Shown: positions 41,066-42,410 of the stretch, in pieces
Numbering within the stretch: position 1 is the first letter of the stretch
Layout of the letters: each line of letters starts with the position of its first letter
IMG/VR virus record: IMGVR_UViG_3300025108_000116
Coordinates: 1-42,410 of that record
Reading direction: 5' to 3' (one strand)
Source: a virus
Length of the DNA: 42,410 nucleotides
The notes under the pieces: generated by a model
Database searches by the model: none
Told to the model about the DNA's origin: nothing
Seen by the model: the letters and a program-made list of their open reading frames with translations, nothing else
Position numbers and translations under genes: made by a program

Positions 41066-41226
41066 TACCACCATCCCATCTTTTGTGTGTTATGAAATAT
41101 AATTGCTAGACAGGCAAGGACATGAAGAACAACCCAAGCAGTTCTAAGTATTGCTACTTTGTTTGCTTTGGCATTATCGTCATATGCCTTGCTGCCCATT
41201 GCTTTACACCAGTATTCCCACATCAT
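41065..41226 (-). CDS. Small membrane protein coupled to ribonucleotide reductase (53 aa)
   Basis: ATG at 41226 overlaps the reductase stop (ATGA), and its own stop overlaps the next start (TAATG), so the gene is embedded in a translationally coupled series. The product begins MMWEYWCKAMGSKAYDD and has one membrane span at about 24-44 (VAILRTAWVVLHVLACLAII) with a short polar end. This small gene is often missed. Function unknown; regulation of host membrane or anchoring are guesses. Confidence 0.75.
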   Translation of the reverse strand: MMWEYWCKAMGSKAYDDNAKANKVAILRTAWVVLHVLACLAIIFHNTQKMGWW

Positions 41227-42410
41227 GCTGCAGTCAAATCCACTACTTCACATACACCTGCTGTACAAGCTAACTCACGCCCACCTGATGTTGTGTCTTC
41301 TTTCTCAAACTCTGAGAGTAAAGACCAATCAATCTTAGCTGGCATATTTTCCATTGCCTTATCATATTCTTCGCTAGTAATATCCTGATAAGGTGCTTGT
41401 TGATAAGTATGCTCACTGAAAGGAAGGAAACTAATACCAGAGACTTCGTCAAAGTTTTTGTATACCCACTGACCAACCTCAAGCCATTCATGTTCTTTGA
41501 CTGAGATAGTAACAGAAGGTTTATGTTCACACCAATGCCTTTGATATAATAACCACAACTCAAGCTGTTCAATGGCTGTCATTTCTGTGCGACATACTGC
41601 CCCTAATGGTGAAGACATGGGAAAGCTGAAGACTGTAGTGCTATCAGGCTTACCAATATCAGGCTCACTAGGAACACCCTGTGCAATCATAAACTGTGTT
41701 ATAGGGTCTTTGTTATCACCACGTACAGTACGAATGTAGTAAGGATTGTGACGTGAATGGATACCTGATGCACTATCTACCAACTGAGATACTGTACCAG
41801 AAGGTTTAACACAAGTAATAGCTGCAGCCTGTGGAATACCCAAACTTTTTGAAAGGTGTTCGTTTGTTTCAACTGCTTGGTCTTTTAACTCAGTAAGAAT
41901 AGTTTTAATATTCATACCATGCATAGGTCCTCTACCTGACATCAACTGGTTATCCATAATCCCTGTAAGAGATACGCCAAGTAACCTTTCCTCTTCTGTG
42001 TTGTCCTTCCAGACTTTACGAATGTATTTAAAGTCTGTCAGTGTGGCTTGGAATGTACCAAGAATGGTAGCCAAACGCACCTTTTCTTTTAGTGTTTCTA
42101 CATTATCTGAAGCACGTACAACCACCTCTGATAAATTACAGAACTGATAAGGACGTAGAATAATTTCTGAGCATGGATTACAACCAAAGTTATGGTCAGG
42201 GTCACGTCTGCCATTACTTGCTGCTTGTTTCTTTGCAGATTCACGATTGAAGATACCACGTTCTCCTGAATGTGATTCGTACAGAGACAACCACTCACGC
42301 ATGAATGTACCCATCTGAGGCTTCTCTTTGTAGGCTACAGAGTTATTGGCTAGAGCACGTTGTCCTTCACGCTTAATGTTCTTGTCTGGCTCATCCCACC
42401 ATTCACCTGT
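41223..42410 (-). CDS. nrdJ: Adenosylcobalamin-dependent (class II) ribonucleotide reductase, C-terminal part
   Basis: Makes deoxynucleotides from ribonucleotides for phage DNA synthesis, using a B12 cofactor. The frame is open to the window edge; 395 residues are visible, so the N-terminus is missing. Features include ALANNSVAY and MGAF-like MGTFMREW, the active-site NPCSEI (Asn-Pro-Cys-Ser-Glu), CVKPSGTVSQLVDSASGIHS, and a C-terminal redox pair CTAGVC with four residues between cysteines, the spacing of the monomeric Lactobacillus leichmannii enzyme (Cys731/Cys736). A B12-dependent reductase needs no oxygen or iron, a common choice in marine phages. First visible gene of the right minus-strand operon. 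Confidence 0.9.
   Translation of the reverse strand, partial: TGEWWDEPDKNIKREGQRALANNSVAYKEKPQMGTFMREWLSLYESHSGERGIFNRESAKKQAASNGRRDPDHNFGCNPCSEIILRPYQFCNLSEVVVRASDNVETLKEKVRLATILGTFQATLTDFKYIRKVWKDNTEEERLLGVSLTGIMDNQLMSGRGPMHGMNIKTILTELKDQAVETNEHLSKSLGIPQAAAITCVKPSGTVSQLVDSASGIHSRHNPYYIRTVRGDNKDPITQFMIAQGVPSEPDIGKPDSTTVFSFPMSSPLGAVCRTEMTAIEQLELWLLYQRHWCEHKPSVTISVKEHEWLEVGQWVYKNFDEVSGISFLPFSEHTYQQAPYQDITSEEYDKAMENMPAKIDWSLLSEFEKEDTTSGGRELACTAGVCEVVDLTAA

Noticed and set aside
1-42410. tRNA genes, integrase, insertion sequences or attachment sites
   Set aside because: None could be recognised by eye in the non-coding gaps; the gaps are too short for a tRNA except 791-1514, where no cloverleaf was seen. 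A tRNA-scanning program would settle this.

Overview
The window is a segment of a tailed double-stranded DNA phage genome, most likely a short-tailed (podovirus-type) marine phage of an alphaproteobacterium (SAR11, SAR116 or Roseobacter type). The reasons are the low G+C, the dense overlapping gene layout, and a gene content matching marine phage families: TerL, P22-like portal, GroES-like co-chaperonin, scaffold, Mu gpT-type capsid protein, large internal virion proteins, B12-dependent ribonucleotide reductase and many small lysine-rich proteins. No tape-measure, sheath or integrase gene is visible. Host and genus are inference. Both window edges cut genes, so the genome continues on each side, and the replication genes probably lie outside.

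Layout. (1) Bases 1-790, minus strand: a helix-hairpin-helix glycosylase-like protein cut by the edge and a 60-residue protein, each preceded by a copy of a ~75-base hairpin cassette. (2) Bases 791-1514: non-coding control region with six TTTGTTC repeats, three copies of a 22-base dyad, a perfect consensus sigma-70 promoter pointing right, and a leader with alternative hairpins. (3) Bases 1515-9670: packaging and head genes, closed by a strong intrinsic terminator. (4) Bases 9790-16624: connector genes around an unusual run of small, very basic proteins and three membrane-associated proteins. (5) Bases 16624-26915: fibres, including a 1457-residue modular receptor-binding candidate of different base composition, and tail proteins. 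(6) Bases 26915-34504: internal virion (ejection) proteins. (7) Bases 34504-36726: lysis genes and two further late proteins. (8) Bases 42410-36658, minus strand: class II ribonucleotide reductase, small membrane proteins, then from a second perfect sigma-70 promoter two glycosyltransferase-type genes and the small terminase subunit, whose end overlaps the last plus-strand gene.

How it fits together: the plus-strand genes form one long late operon for building, filling and releasing virions, and GroES presumably helps fold the capsid protein with host GroEL. The right minus-strand operon makes deoxynucleotides and then expresses sugar/methyl-transfer enzymes with TerS. Points most worth attention: the three-domain glycosyltransferase/methyltransferase/MAF-like fusion co-expressed with TerS; three unlinked basic proteins sharing the C-terminal peptide HNRLY; and the iteron-like control region. 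All family assignments come from reading the sequence; no database search was run.
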